Assembly (NCBI GenBank): GCA_027485695.1
Contig: JAIXQO010000001.1
Coordinates: 1 to 64,000 of the forward strand
Length of the DNA stretch: 64,000 bases
Origin: Pseudomonadota bacterium
Lineage (GTDB): Bacteria; Bdellovibrionota; UBA1018
Direction: 5' to 3'
The position numbers were made by a program, and so were the translations under genes. Under the pieces are notes generated by a model, which made no database searches, had not been told where the DNA came from, and saw nothing but the letters and a program-made list of their open reading frames with translations. Positions 26,027 to 34,391 of this stretch are shown here, piece after piece (positions within the stretch are counted from its first letter, which is position 1; each line of letters starts with the position of its first letter).

Positions 26027-26380
26027 CTAAGCAATTGCAGGAGGGCGGATTGTTTCCGAACGAAACCCCGGTTGAGGAAGCGCGGTGAACGATTGAATCG
26101 AATCTCCGGCTTGCGGAATCCGAGAACCAATGCGGGCAGGGTGGAATAAGGTGAATGCGCAGTGACCGAAATGGCAGTCATGCAGTTCAAACCCTCGTTC
26201 AGTAGACGGAGCTTTTTGAAACGATTCAGTCGTTGAATTTACACCACCCTGATCCAAGTCAATGGACCGGGTATAAGCGGTCTCCGAACAACGACTATTG
26301 GACGACGCATGCACTTCTTCTCCCAGAAAAGAGAAAGCAAAAATCATGAGTGCTGTCAAAAGCGATATGATTTTCTGCAT
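26027..26380 (-). CDS. Small secreted His/Cys protein leading the metal-efflux operon
   Basis: The 117-residue protein has a signal peptide (MQKIISLLTALMIFAFSFLG...) and a short HDCHFGHC cluster about two-thirds along, which looks like a metal site. Small secreted proteins with such clusters often precede czc-type operons. It is 98 bases upstream of the TolC-like gene in the same direction and is likely the first gene of the operon. A metal-chaperone or sensing role is inference. Confidence 0.65.
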   Translation of the reverse strand: MQKIISLLTALMIFAFSFLGEEVHASSNSRCSETAYTRSIDLDQGGVNSTTESFQKAPSTERGFELHDCHFGHCAFTLFHPARIGSRIPQAGDSIQSFTALPQPGFRSETIRPPAIA

Positions 26381-26494
26381 GCTAGAAACCTCGATTACAC
26401 CGCGTCTCGGAACGTGTCAAACAGCGATCGTTCAATTTTAGACTGAAACTGAACCGAATTCCAAGAATAACCCCTGAATGAATTCGTATTCATC

Positions 26495-26755
26495 TTATGC
26501 GGTTTTCTTGCGGAAATTCGGATTATTTCCGCTCTCCGGCCCGATCCATCGATTCAACATCTTGACCAGATTCTCTCTCTTAAGCGGCTTGGAGAGGTAG
26601 TCATCCATTCCTACACTCAAGCAACGTTTCTGATCACCCACCATCGCGTTCGCGGTGAGGGCAACGATCGTCGCTTCGATTTGCAAGCACAAGCCCCCGA
26701 GCACTTTGGGCTCGGCCATGACTGGGCCTTGATGAAGAATGATGGTAAACGCCAA
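26495..26755 (-). pseudogene. Remnant of a receiver domain from a hybrid kinase
   Basis: The C-terminal part (ATIVALTANAMVGDQKRCLS, then GMDDYLSKPLKRENLVKML) is an excellent match to the second half of receiver domains fused to hybrid histidine kinases. The first half, with the phospho-accepting aspartate, is absent: upstream residues are unrelated and no intact receiver start is found in any frame. It is most likely the decayed tail of a lost kinase gene. Confidence 0.75.
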
Positions 26756-26789
26756 CTTTCTGACGAATCTCTAGCGCATGAGCTAAAAA

Positions 26790-27524
26790 CTACCTGGAAT
26801 TATAGGTGATAGACTGCTTGAAAAGCCGAGGCGCAGCGCCGGTGAACGCGCTCGCATCTCGAATAAAATCTTCGCGCGACTGAACCAGAGAGGCGTTCGT
26901 TATCAGCTGATGCGCCCAAGTGGATGACCGCCCTAGATCGTCATGTCCCGGCAAAACGAGTTGATCTGGCCGCAATTTCTCGCGTAGTTTCTCTATCGTC
27001 TGGAAGTGTTCCAGAACATTTCCCGTGGGGAGATCATTTCGGCCCGTATCACTGTAGAGTATCGTATCCCCCGTGAACACGAGCGGCCCCCAAATAATGA
27101 CTATCCCGTCAGTCGTATGGCCGGGAGCAGTGATGAATTCCAGAGGTCCCGCCACCGTCGAGAGTGATGTATCAGAACAAACTCGCAGTGAAACTCCGCT
27201 TGCAGGCGCTCTCTGATGCATGATCAATGGAACGCCTAAGTGACAGGCGAGCTGCCCAGCGCAACTCAGATGGTCAGCGTGGGTGTGCGTGTCGATCACC
27301 GCGAGGGTTCGGCAATGAGCAGTTTCTTGGGCCTGCCGAATCAAAAGATCCCAATCTTCGAGAACTGGATCTACCCAAAGCAGTTCACGTGTTTCCAGAT
27401 GGATCGCACGATAACAGAGGTTGTCTTCGTTCTGATAGATCGTCAGGTCCCATGGTTCCGGAAGGGAGGCCGAGGCCTGTGCAATGTCCGGATATTTTTT
27501 AATCAAAGTTCCCGCGCGAACCAT
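26790..27524 (-). CDS. MBL-fold metallo-hydrolase, ETHE1/persulfide-dioxygenase-like
   Basis: With the ATG at 27524 the product has 244 residues and begins MVRAGTLIKKYPDIAQ. It carries the metallo-beta-lactamase motif THTHADH, then APGHTTDG, FTGDTILYSDTGRNDLPTGN and PGHDD. The GR(N/T)D segment and the following histidine are seen in ETHE1-like sulfur dioxygenases and related glyoxalase-II-like enzymes. A role in sulfide or persulfide handling is plausible, with the sulfurtransferase 15 kb away, but glutathione thioester hydrolysis is an alternative. Longer in-frame starts lack ribosome-binding sites. A strong inverted repeat lies just upstream. Confidence 0.85.
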   Translation of the reverse strand: MVRAGTLIKKYPDIAQASASLPEPWDLTIYQNEDNLCYRAIHLETRELLWVDPVLEDWDLLIRQAQETAHCRTLAVIDTHTHADHLSCAGQLACHLGVPLIMHQRAPASGVSLRVCSDTSLSTVAGPLEFITAPGHTTDGIVIIWGPLVFTGDTILYSDTGRNDLPTGNVLEHFQTIEKLREKLRPDQLVLPGHDDLGRSSTWAHQLITNASLVQSREDFIRDASAFTGAAPRLFKQSITYNSR

Positions 27525-27544
27525 ATGCAGAGCATATTTAACAC

Positions 27545-27574
27545 ATTCCGTATTTAAATGAATAAATACAGAAT
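27545..27574. promoter_or_regulatory. Inverted repeat upstream of the metallo-hydrolase
   Basis: ATTC-C-GTATTTA and TAAATAC-A-GAAT form near-perfect arms around a 6-base centre. The outer ATTC/GAAT ends and AT-rich core resemble ArsR/BigR-type operators of sulfide-response genes. It is 20 bases before the metallo-hydrolase start on the minus strand and 114 bases before the carbonic anhydrase, a position for an operator. Confidence 0.55.
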
Positions 27575-27600
27575 ATTCCCTAGTTTGGACCCGTAGAGAG

Positions 27601-27614
27601 TGTCCCCAGGGACA
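27601..27614. promoter_or_regulatory. Second palindrome in the divergent spacer
   Basis: TGTCCC-CA-GGGACA is a perfect 6-base-arm palindrome, 74 bases before the carbonic anhydrase ATG. It may be a binding site for a second regulator. Confidence 0.3.
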
Positions 27615-27687
27615 TTTTAACGCTCTAACCCTCATCTGATTGATCAAATAGTCATGAAAAAACTCCCATCTTTGGTATGACGTCCCC

Positions 27688-28350
27688 ATGCCGCACTCCG
27701 AACAACCGTCTCCATCCGCCGCCCTGGAACTTCTCGAAGAAGGCAATCGACGATTCATCACGGGTGTTCGATCTGTCGAGCCGCTCTTAAGTCATCTGAA
27801 AATGCAGGAACTCGCGGAAATCGGCCAACGCCCTTTTGCCGTCGTGCTGACCTGCTCCGATTCTCGGAGTCCGGCTGAGCTTATTTTTGACCAAGGTCTT
27901 GGAGATCTGTTCGTTGTTCGTGTTGCGGGAAACGTGGTCGCACCGAGCCTTCTTGCAAGCATTGAATTTGCGACCTCCAATTTCGGCTCTCCGATTGTCC
28001 TCGTCTTGGGACACACCAAGTGCGGCGCGGTCTCCGCGACGATCGAACACAAAAAAGAACCTCACGTCTTACTTCCGTCTATACATCTCGAAGAGTTGAT
28101 CGGGCGAATCATGCCGGCTATCGAAGCCACCCAGCGCAAATGCGCAATGGACACTCCTGGATTCACGGACAAGGCGGTCATCGAAAACATTCGTCGCAGC
28201 TGCCGAATCATCGTTGAACAAAGCATGATCGTGCGCGACCTAGTAGCCACAGGAAAACTCTCCGTTCAAGGTGCGATCTTGGATATCAATACGGGTATTG
28301 TGCGTTTCTTGAAGGACGAATCTTTTAAATCTTCATCTGATAAGGCGTGA
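27688..28350 (+). CDS. Beta-class carbonic anhydrase
   Basis: The 220-residue enzyme interconverts CO2 and bicarbonate. Zinc ligands are C56, H109 and C112, and the D58-R60 dyad is present in LTCSDSRSPAE. GHTKCGAV and DLFVVRVAGNV are family hallmarks. No signal peptide, so cytoplasmic. It is divergent from the metallo-hydrolase and its last 26 bases overlap the convergent acetyltransferase gene. The ribosome-binding site is weak. Confidence 0.95.
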   Translation: MPHSEQPSPSAALELLEEGNRRFITGVRSVEPLLSHLKMQELAEIGQRPFAVVLTCSDSRSPAELIFDQGLGDLFVVRVAGNVVAPSLLASIEFATSNFGSPIVLVLGHTKCGAVSATIEHKKEPHVLLPSIHLEELIGRIMPAIEATQRKCAMDTPGFTDKAVIENIRRSCRIIVEQSMIVRDLVATGKLSVQGAILDINTGIVRFLKDESFKSSSDKA

Positions 28351-28852
28351 TTTCATAAACAACATTGACGTGGTCATCCATCGGTTCTCGCTGTAGGAAG
28401 ATCGCACCGATTTTCTCGAGAGCTCGACGAGAGCGCAGATTGTTCTCGCCCGCCTCAAAATAGACTCGACTGACGAACTGAAACGCGTGATCCAGCATCA
28501 GACGCTTAAGTTCACGGTTAGTGCTCCCACCCCAGTAGATCCTTTTCAAAAACGTAAAACCGACAAATACGCTATCAGACTCCAATCGATAGTAAGCAGA
28601 GTTTCCGATGACCTCTCCGGTCGAACGATCCAAAATGGCGAGAGTTCCACCTGATTCCAAAATCTTCTGAAAAAAAGAGTCATAGACATCTCTTTGGTAG
28701 CGATTCCATTTCGGGTGTTGTTTCCAAACCTCCGGATCAGCAGCTACGGAAAAAAGTGCCTCTCGATCCGTACTGCTCAGCGGACGAAGCACCAACGTTT
28801 CTCCCAGTAGATGGGGTTGCAGTTCGAATTTAGGATTCATGGATGAGTGCAT
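28325..28852 (-). CDS. GNAT-family N-acetyltransferase (RimJ/RimL-like)
   Basis: The 175-residue protein shows the acetyltransferase fold of the RimJ/RimL group: LVLRPLSSTDREALFSVAADPEVW at the start, GEVIGNSAYY in the centre, and a C-terminal NLRSRRALEKIGA segment that binds acetyl-CoA. Substrate unknown. The ATG at 28852 is preferred because GAGAG lies 8 bases upstream; 28840 is the alternative. It is divergent from the cyclase-family gene. Confidence 0.88.
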   Translation of the reverse strand: MHSSMNPKFELQPHLLGETLVLRPLSSTDREALFSVAADPEVWKQHPKWNRYQRDVYDSFFQKILESGGTLAILDRSTGEVIGNSAYYRLESDSVFVGFTFLKRIYWGGSTNRELKRLMLDHAFQFVSRVYFEAGENNLRSRRALEKIGAIFLQREPMDDHVNVVYEITPYQMKI

Positions 28853-28909
28853 GATCTTTTCTCTCGATTCAAGTTCAGCAGAGTGTAACCTTTCAAACAA
28901 GGACCATTT

Positions 28910-29644
28910 ATGCCGTATCTGATTGCACCACCGATTTCAAAAGAACTCCCAGGTCTATGGGCCGAAGGCTCTCCGTATCAGGCCGACGTCATTTACGACA
29001 TCTGCTCAACGGACCCAAAAATGCCGCCGGTTCACTACGAGCAACACGTGATCAAGCCTCATAGTGTTTGTCATTTCGATGCTCCCGGGCACATCATTCC
29101 AAACGGCAAGACAATCGATGTATTGATCAAAGAAAACCCGGAAATTTTTCACGGACCGGTCGTGGTGATTCGTATTCCGAAACCAGATTTTCAACCCCAT
29201 GCCAATCTTCCTCAAGTCAGTCACCATGAGATACCGCTCAGCTCCCTACTCACAGCCCTAAACCGAATCGGCATGCAAGGAGTTCCAGACAAACTCTTCA
29301 TTTGTTTCGAAGGCGCGAGCTCGGATTTCTACCGCGATCCCATGCATGCGCTTACGCTGTCTCTGGAATCGGCGCAGTGGCTAACCGCGAGTCCGAAATT
29401 CAATCTGTTTGGAACGATTTGGAAATCGACTGATTTTCAGCCAGGCTCCCGGGGGCGCCCCATTCACACCGAATTCTTTAGTCATGATGCTGGAATTCTC
29501 GAGTGTTTGAACCTCACCGCCGTTCCGGAAGGTGAATACTACCTCAGCGCATTCCCGATACCCCTCGTCGGCGCGACTGAATCCCCCGTTTTGCCCGTTC
29601 TCTATTCTCGGAGCGAGCTCACTTGGAATACTTCCGGTCGTTGA
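28910..29644 (+). CDS. Cyclase-family hydrolase (kynurenine-formamidase-like)
   Basis: The 244-residue protein carries the metal-binding motif H51-x3-H55-x-D57-x-P-x-H61 (HSVCHFDAPGH; the family form is HxGTHxDxPxH). Such enzymes hydrolyse amides or lactones, and N-formylkynurenine is the best known substrate. The canonical GT before the second His is VC here. AAGGA lies before the ATG. It lies 123 bases before the aminotransferase operon and could feed it, but the gap leaves that open. Confidence 0.8.
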   Translation: MPYLIAPPISKELPGLWAEGSPYQADVIYDICSTDPKMPPVHYEQHVIKPHSVCHFDAPGHIIPNGKTIDVLIKENPEIFHGPVVVIRIPKPDFQPHANLPQVSHHEIPLSSLLTALNRIGMQGVPDKLFICFEGASSDFYRDPMHALTLSLESAQWLTASPKFNLFGTIWKSTDFQPGSRGRPIHTEFFSHDAGILECLNLTAVPEGEYYLSAFPIPLVGATESPVLPVLYSRSELTWNTSGR

Positions 29645-29767
29645 ATACGTGCTTTAAGTCCGACTCCTGATACTGAGTCCGAAATCCGACGCGATAATTG
29701 CCTGAATTTCGCGTAGTTGGCGTTCGGGCTGGCCTACGCAGTGCATTGATGGCGATCAGGAGCCGTC

Positions 29768-30955
29768 ATGCAAACCTCATCGTCCTTGTTCAAAGATCAA
29801 AGCCTCACCGAAATCGAAGTATTCGGCCTCAAAAGCTCGACCAACTTCGCCGACGGACACAGCTATCTAGATACAGAACTATTTTTTCCCGGCTGGACCA
29901 AAAGCCTACCTGAGATCTGGAACACCGCAAGCCGCTTGCGCGTTCAAGAAATGGAGCTTCGGTTTCGGGATACGTTCGCGGACTTTTACGGACTCGAAGG
30001 ACTCAAAAGAAATGACCGTTTTTCGATCTGTCCAACCGCTTCGAACAGCATCGATGTAGTCGGCGCGTTCCTTCGGGCGAAAAATATGCGCGTCGGGCTG
30101 ATGGAACCGACTTTCGACAATCTTGCGCTCTTGCTCAAGCGCCGCGAAGTTTCGCTTTTCAGCATCGAAGAATTCGGTTTTCACGATCACGCGTTTCTCG
30201 ACAAACGGGTAAAAGCGGATCGCTTGGATGCGCTCATGATTGTGAACCCAAACAATCCAAGCGGAAAAGTGATCGGCGCCTCGGATTTCAAGCGCCTGGC
30301 AAATTTCTGTGCTGAGCGAGGAATTACTCTGATCATCGACGCATCTTTTCGCTTCTGCCATCTCCGTCCCTACGATGATTATAAAATTCTAAGTGAGACC
30401 GGCGTTTCTCACATTATCTTCGAAGATACAGGCAAATGTTGGCCGACGCTCGACACCAAAGCGAGCATCCTCGTGGCAAGTCCCGATCACGCGCCACTCA
30501 TTCGTACGATCTATGAAGAGATCTACCTCTGTTGTTCTAACTTCTCGCTCGCGCTGATCGAAGCGATGATTCGTAAAACGCAGGACGCGGGAGGACTCCC
30601 ATTCGTTCATTCGATTCTAGCCGAACGAAACGAGTATCTCAGAGAAGTTCTAAAAAACACCGCGCTCAATTTTCCGATTCGCCTAGAACCATCAAGTATG
30701 TCGGTGGCTTGGATCGACCATTCCGAAACTGGGCTCACCGATCTTCAGCTCGTTGAAAAACTCGCTCCGTTCGGAATCGCCGTCTTACCCGGGCGCTATT
30801 TCTACTGGAATTCGCACGATACTCGCGGGCACGACCACATTCGAATCGCACTCATGAAACCGGAGCGCGTGTTTTACGAAGGTGCTCAACATCTGAAAAA
30901 CGCCATCGGCATCATCTCGCCCCGAGTCTCTCGAGTGGATGAGGTATCGGGATGA
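29768..30955 (+). CDS. PLP-dependent aminotransferase (fold type I, VioD-like)
   Basis: The 395-residue enzyme shows IVNPNNPSGK (N162/N163 contact PLP), D191 in LIIDASFRF, and a likely Schiff-base lysine K223 in the FEDTGKCWPT segment, at the position of the SxSK motif. Class I/II aminotransferases of this kind, including the capreomycidine synthase VioD, transform amino acids in natural-product pathways. AGGAG precedes the ATG. It is the first gene of a tightly packed operon and its stop overlaps the ATP-grasp gene by 4 bases. Confidence 0.88.
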   Translation: MQTSSSLFKDQSLTEIEVFGLKSSTNFADGHSYLDTELFFPGWTKSLPEIWNTASRLRVQEMELRFRDTFADFYGLEGLKRNDRFSICPTASNSIDVVGAFLRAKNMRVGLMEPTFDNLALLLKRREVSLFSIEEFGFHDHAFLDKRVKADRLDALMIVNPNNPSGKVIGASDFKRLANFCAERGITLIIDASFRFCHLRPYDDYKILSETGVSHIIFEDTGKCWPTLDTKASILVASPDHAPLIRTIYEEIYLCCSNFSLALIEAMIRKTQDAGGLPFVHSILAERNEYLREVLKNTALNFPIRLEPSSMSVAWIDHSETGLTDLQLVEKLAPFGIAVLPGRYFYWNSHDTRGHDHIRIALMKPERVFYEGAQHLKNAIGIISPRVSRVDEVSG

Positions 30956-31866
30956 AACTCAGAATTGGTATCCTCAAAGACGAAACCCACACCCTCATCG
31001 AAAATATTCGGTCTTCGGTCAGGGACATGGGCCACGACTGCGAATTCATCGAATGGAGTGATCTCACCATTCAACTAAGGAATGGGAGCCTACACTCTAG
31101 TCTCAATTCCTATGACGTGATCTATCTGGACCGGATGGGCGAGAAAACTCCGTCGTATACGACGCAGCTCGACCTACTTGATCGTCTATCTCATCACGTT
31201 CGCATCTTGAACGCCCCTCGCGCGTATACGACCGCGCGAAATAAGGCACTCACGGCGCTCGCTTTTCAACACTACGGTATTCCCCACCCTCGCAGCTCGA
31301 TTTGTCTTTCTCAATCTTCGCTCATGGGCGTGATCGAAGATGCACAAAGACGTGAGGTCAAAAACTTAATCGTGAAAACCGCTTTTGGATACTCGGCTAA
31401 TGGCGTCCTCGCATTTCCATCTTCTCAGCCGCCTTGGGATTACCTGGAGAAATGGATGATCGAAGATCACCTGCTGCTAGTCCAAGATTTCATCCCAAAT
31501 CCAAATGCGTTCATTTGGAGAATAGATGTCGTCGACGGACGAATCGTCGTAGCGAATCAGCGCTACCAATTCAATCAAGACCTCGAACGTCCAATCTGCA
31601 ATGGGACTCATGGCGGATCCATTAAATTCCATGCTCCAGATCAGGTCCCATCTCCCGTTCGAGATCTCGCGCTAAGTGCCGTAAAAAAACTCGGGCTTGA
31701 TGTCGCTGGAGTGGACCTCATGATGGATCCCCAAGGCGAGCCGCTGGTCATCGAGGTCAATCCGGAACCGGACTACACCCGCGATCGAAATGAATTTCCC
31801 AATGCGATCGCACAATTTCTAATCCATTCCGCATCCAACCTAAGTACCGAGGTCCATTCATCATGA
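30952..31866 (+). CDS. ATP-grasp ligase, RimK/LysX-like
   Basis: This 304-residue protein has the three-part ATP-grasp layout: an N-terminal domain, an ATP-lid (NLIVKTAFGYSANGVLAF) and the metal-binding end GVDLMMDPQGEPLVIEVNPEP. RimK-type ligases activate a carboxylate as acyl-phosphate and join it to an amine. It probably forms an amide bond in the operon's product, using the aminotransferase product as substrate. It overlaps its neighbours by 4 bases on both sides. Confidence 0.9.
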   Translation: MKLRIGILKDETHTLIENIRSSVRDMGHDCEFIEWSDLTIQLRNGSLHSSLNSYDVIYLDRMGEKTPSYTTQLDLLDRLSHHVRILNAPRAYTTARNKALTALAFQHYGIPHPRSSICLSQSSLMGVIEDAQRREVKNLIVKTAFGYSANGVLAFPSSQPPWDYLEKWMIEDHLLLVQDFIPNPNAFIWRIDVVDGRIVVANQRYQFNQDLERPICNGTHGGSIKFHAPDQVPSPVRDLALSAVKKLGLDVAGVDLMMDPQGEPLVIEVNPEPDYTRDRNEFPNAIAQFLIHSASNLSTEVHSS

Positions 31867-32831
31867 TCACGATTCAGAATCTTTCGAAAACTTATCAGCT
31901 CAAAGACTCCAAAGTTCAGAGCCTCAGCGACATATCGCTGAACATTCGGCCAGGTACCTGCTTCGGGATCTTGGGTACGAATGGTTCCGGAAAATCCACG
32001 CTCATCAAGATTCTCTGCGGACTTATGGCACCAACAAGCGGTACTGCACGCGTTCTGGGAGAGGACCCTTCAGCGCGTAAGCGCGGATTCCTCAAAAAGA
32101 TCGGCGCCGTATTCGGACACAAATCCAGCCTCTGGTGGGACCTTCCGCTCATCGAGAGTTTTCAATCCCAAAAAGTGATCTACGGAGTCTCCGACCAAGA
32201 CTACGAACGCCGACTAAACGAAATCACCGAAGCACTCGGACTAAAAGAAGTCCTGGATCGTCCGGTCAAATTCATGAGTCTCGGTGAGCGAGTCAAATCA
32301 GAAATCGCGGCAACGCTGCTCTACTCTCCGCAAGTGCTTTTTCTAGACGAGCCGACTGTTGGTCTAGATTTGATTTCTAAATTCCAACTCCGCAAATATA
32401 TCCGGTCGTGGACCCGCGAGACGGGAGGAATCGTCGTATTGACCTCGCACGACATGGTGGACGTCGAGGAATGCTGCGATCAACTCCTGCTACTCGACAA
32501 AGGCGTCATCGAATACCAGGGCGCCTATGCAGAGATGGAGAAATCGATGTTCCACTATCGGGTACTCACTGCACGCGCCGTCGACCAACTCTTGACTGAA
32601 ACCACTCGTAAACGCTTCCAGTGCAAACTTTATGATCGCTATCCACACGCCACCATTTCATCAGACACTGAGGAAGAGGTATCCGCGCAAGTTCCGAGTG
32701 CCTTCCACTTTCGTGAGATCGAAGCGCTTTTTGATATCGGCGACGGAATCGACGTGCAACTCCGCAAGCCGACCCTAGAAGAAGCGCTCCGTTCTTACTA
32801 CCAGTCGACGGACCGAGGTCGTCATGTTTAG
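31863..32831 (+). CDS. ABC transporter ATPase (ABC-2 exporter)
   Basis: The 322-residue ATPase has Walker A GTNGSGKST, the signature MSLGERVKSEI (normally LSGGQ-like; the SLGE form is that of the DrrA/CcmA-like group paired with PF06182 permeases), Walker B VLFLDEPTVGLD and the switch His in VVLTSHD. A C-terminal extension of about 90 residues follows. It powers the two membrane proteins encoded next. Overlaps of 4 and 8 bases link it with the flanking genes. Confidence 0.95.
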   Translation: MITIQNLSKTYQLKDSKVQSLSDISLNIRPGTCFGILGTNGSGKSTLIKILCGLMAPTSGTARVLGEDPSARKRGFLKKIGAVFGHKSSLWWDLPLIESFQSQKVIYGVSDQDYERRLNEITEALGLKEVLDRPVKFMSLGERVKSEIAATLLYSPQVLFLDEPTVGLDLISKFQLRKYIRSWTRETGGIVVLTSHDMVDVEECCDQLLLLDKGVIEYQGAYAEMEKSMFHYRVLTARAVDQLLTETTRKRFQCKLYDRYPHATISSDTEEEVSAQVPSAFHFREIEALFDIGDGIDVQLRKPTLEEALRSYYQSTDRGRHV

Positions 32832-33618
32832 GTCCCTGATCCCTTCGGCACTCGTGATTTTTGCGAGAAACGGAATGCGACTCGTTCTCCTCGATCGTAC
32901 CTTGCTCGGCATTGATTATTTTTTCGCGACGAGCCTGCCGCTTCTCATGCAGATCATCATCTGGTGGTCCATGCCGTCGTCAATCTCCGGGCCAAGTATG
33001 ATTTTCTACTTCGCATACGCCATTGCTCTCAACCGGACGAACAATGGATACAGTACGATTGAAGACGTGTCTTATTCGATCGTGTCCGGTCGGATCGAAA
33101 CCGCGCTGATGAAACCGGTGAACTACCCTCTGCAGAAACTTGCGGAATTCATGGGAGGAAGCATCGTTTACCTACCGCTCGTGATCGCGCCAGCAATCGC
33201 TGATTTCGCATTCAACCCGGAGTTGTCGTTCTCTCGGTTCCCGGTTTTCCTGGGGATGTACCTACTCCTCATCACGCTCGGGCAACTGGTTTGTTTCCTG
33301 ATCTCGTTCCTGATCTCGCTCCTGACCTTTCGAACGGGGAGGACTGATTTAGTGCTGACGATCTACCTGAGCTGCGCCGCTTTTTTCGGGGGGATATTAT
33401 TACCACCCGACCTCTGGCCCGAAGGGGCCCGAGTCATCATGGAGTGGAATCCATTTGCGTTCACTGTCGCATCAATCTCTCAATTCGCGATCACCAAAGA
33501 CTTCTCGCAGTTCTGGTTCGCTCTCCGAGGAGGCGCATTCTACACCGTTTTGCTCTCTCTCGTCTGTATCCCGATCTGGAACCGAGTCAGCCGTCAGTAC
33601 ACGGCGATTGGAGGATAA
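32824..33618 (+). CDS. ABC-2 family permease subunit 1
   Basis: The 264-residue inner-membrane protein has about six hydrophobic segments and matches the ABC-2 permease family that acts in pairs (NNGYSTIEDVSYSIVSGRIE, ALMKPVNYPLQKL, LPPDLWPEG). It overlaps the ATPase gene by 8 bases and the second permease follows after a single base. Together the three would form an exporter, probably for the operon's product. Confidence 0.88.
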   Translation: MFRSLIPSALVIFARNGMRLVLLDRTLLGIDYFFATSLPLLMQIIIWWSMPSSISGPSMIFYFAYAIALNRTNNGYSTIEDVSYSIVSGRIETALMKPVNYPLQKLAEFMGGSIVYLPLVIAPAIADFAFNPELSFSRFPVFLGMYLLLITLGQLVCFLISFLISLLTFRTGRTDLVLTIYLSCAAFFGGILLPPDLWPEGARVIMEWNPFAFTVASISQFAITKDFSQFWFALRGGAFYTVLLSLVCIPIWNRVSRQYTAIGG

Positions 33619-33619
33619 A

Positions 33620-34390
33620 ATGAACTACATACGCTACCTAATCGCAAAAAACATTCGACTGGCATTCGCTTATCGACTCGAGTTCATCGGAATGCTCCTG
33701 GTCTTGGCGGTATCTTACGGATTTCGTGTCACCTATTTGAACCGTCTATTCGCTTTTACTGACAACGTGGGTGGGTGGAGTCGAGTTGAATTGATTTTCA
33801 TCGCCTATACCCTGATCGTCGTCAGCCTGATCACGGACGCGTTTGATACCTCGATTCACGCGTTTTTTAGAAAAGTCTATCAAGGTGAGTCTGAGCCCTA
33901 TTTCATTCGTCCGGTTCACATTTTTCACTATCTGTTCCTGGGCTGGATGAAGGTCTCTAGTCTAGTCATCGGCGGCGTCCTCGGCGCCTTGAGTCCACTA
34001 TTCTTCCCGGAGATTTGGGCGAATGCCGAACCATTTCGAATCATTTGCTATATCGCACTCGTATTCGTGGGCGTTGCGGTAAATCTGCTCCTCATCACGA
34101 TCCTCAGTTCACTCACCTTCGTATTCAAGAGGAGAGTGCCTTCTGATTTCATTTTCGGAGAGATGACTCGAATCATGGTGTTGCCTGAGTCACTTTACGG
34201 CAAAAACGTCGGTCGCGGTCTCTTACTGATGGTGCCATCCATTTTTTGCTCGGCGATTCCCTCAGCAGTCCTGGTTCAAGGAAAATACGACCTTGGAATT
34301 TGGATGTTGGCAGGATTGGGCGTTACGGCGCTCCTGTTTAAGCTCATCTATCAAGCCACATTCCGACACTACGAAGGGCTCGGAGGCTAA
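33620..34390 (+). CDS. ABC-2 family permease subunit 2
   Basis: A 256-residue six-helix membrane protein of the same family as its upstream neighbour (the RRVPSDFIFGEMTRIMVLPES segment, and AFFRKVYQGESEPYFIRPVH facing the permease interface). The ATG at 33620 is set by GGAGG at the end of the upstream gene. A longer frame upstream is a read-through shadow. It is the second half of a heterodimeric ABC-2 exporter. Confidence 0.88.
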   Translation: MNYIRYLIAKNIRLAFAYRLEFIGMLLVLAVSYGFRVTYLNRLFAFTDNVGGWSRVELIFIAYTLIVVSLITDAFDTSIHAFFRKVYQGESEPYFIRPVHIFHYLFLGWMKVSSLVIGGVLGALSPLFFPEIWANAEPFRIICYIALVFVGVAVNLLLITILSSLTFVFKRRVPSDFIFGEMTRIMVLPESLYGKNVGRGLLLMVPSIFCSAIPSAVLVQGKYDLGIWMLAGLGVTALLFKLIYQATFRHYEGLGG

Positions 34391-34391
34391 G

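Noticed and set aside
27525..27761. Longer N-terminus for the metallo-hydrolase
   Set aside because: It would read through the inverted repeat and into the divergent carbonic anhydrase gene, with low-complexity, unlike residues and no ribosome-binding site.
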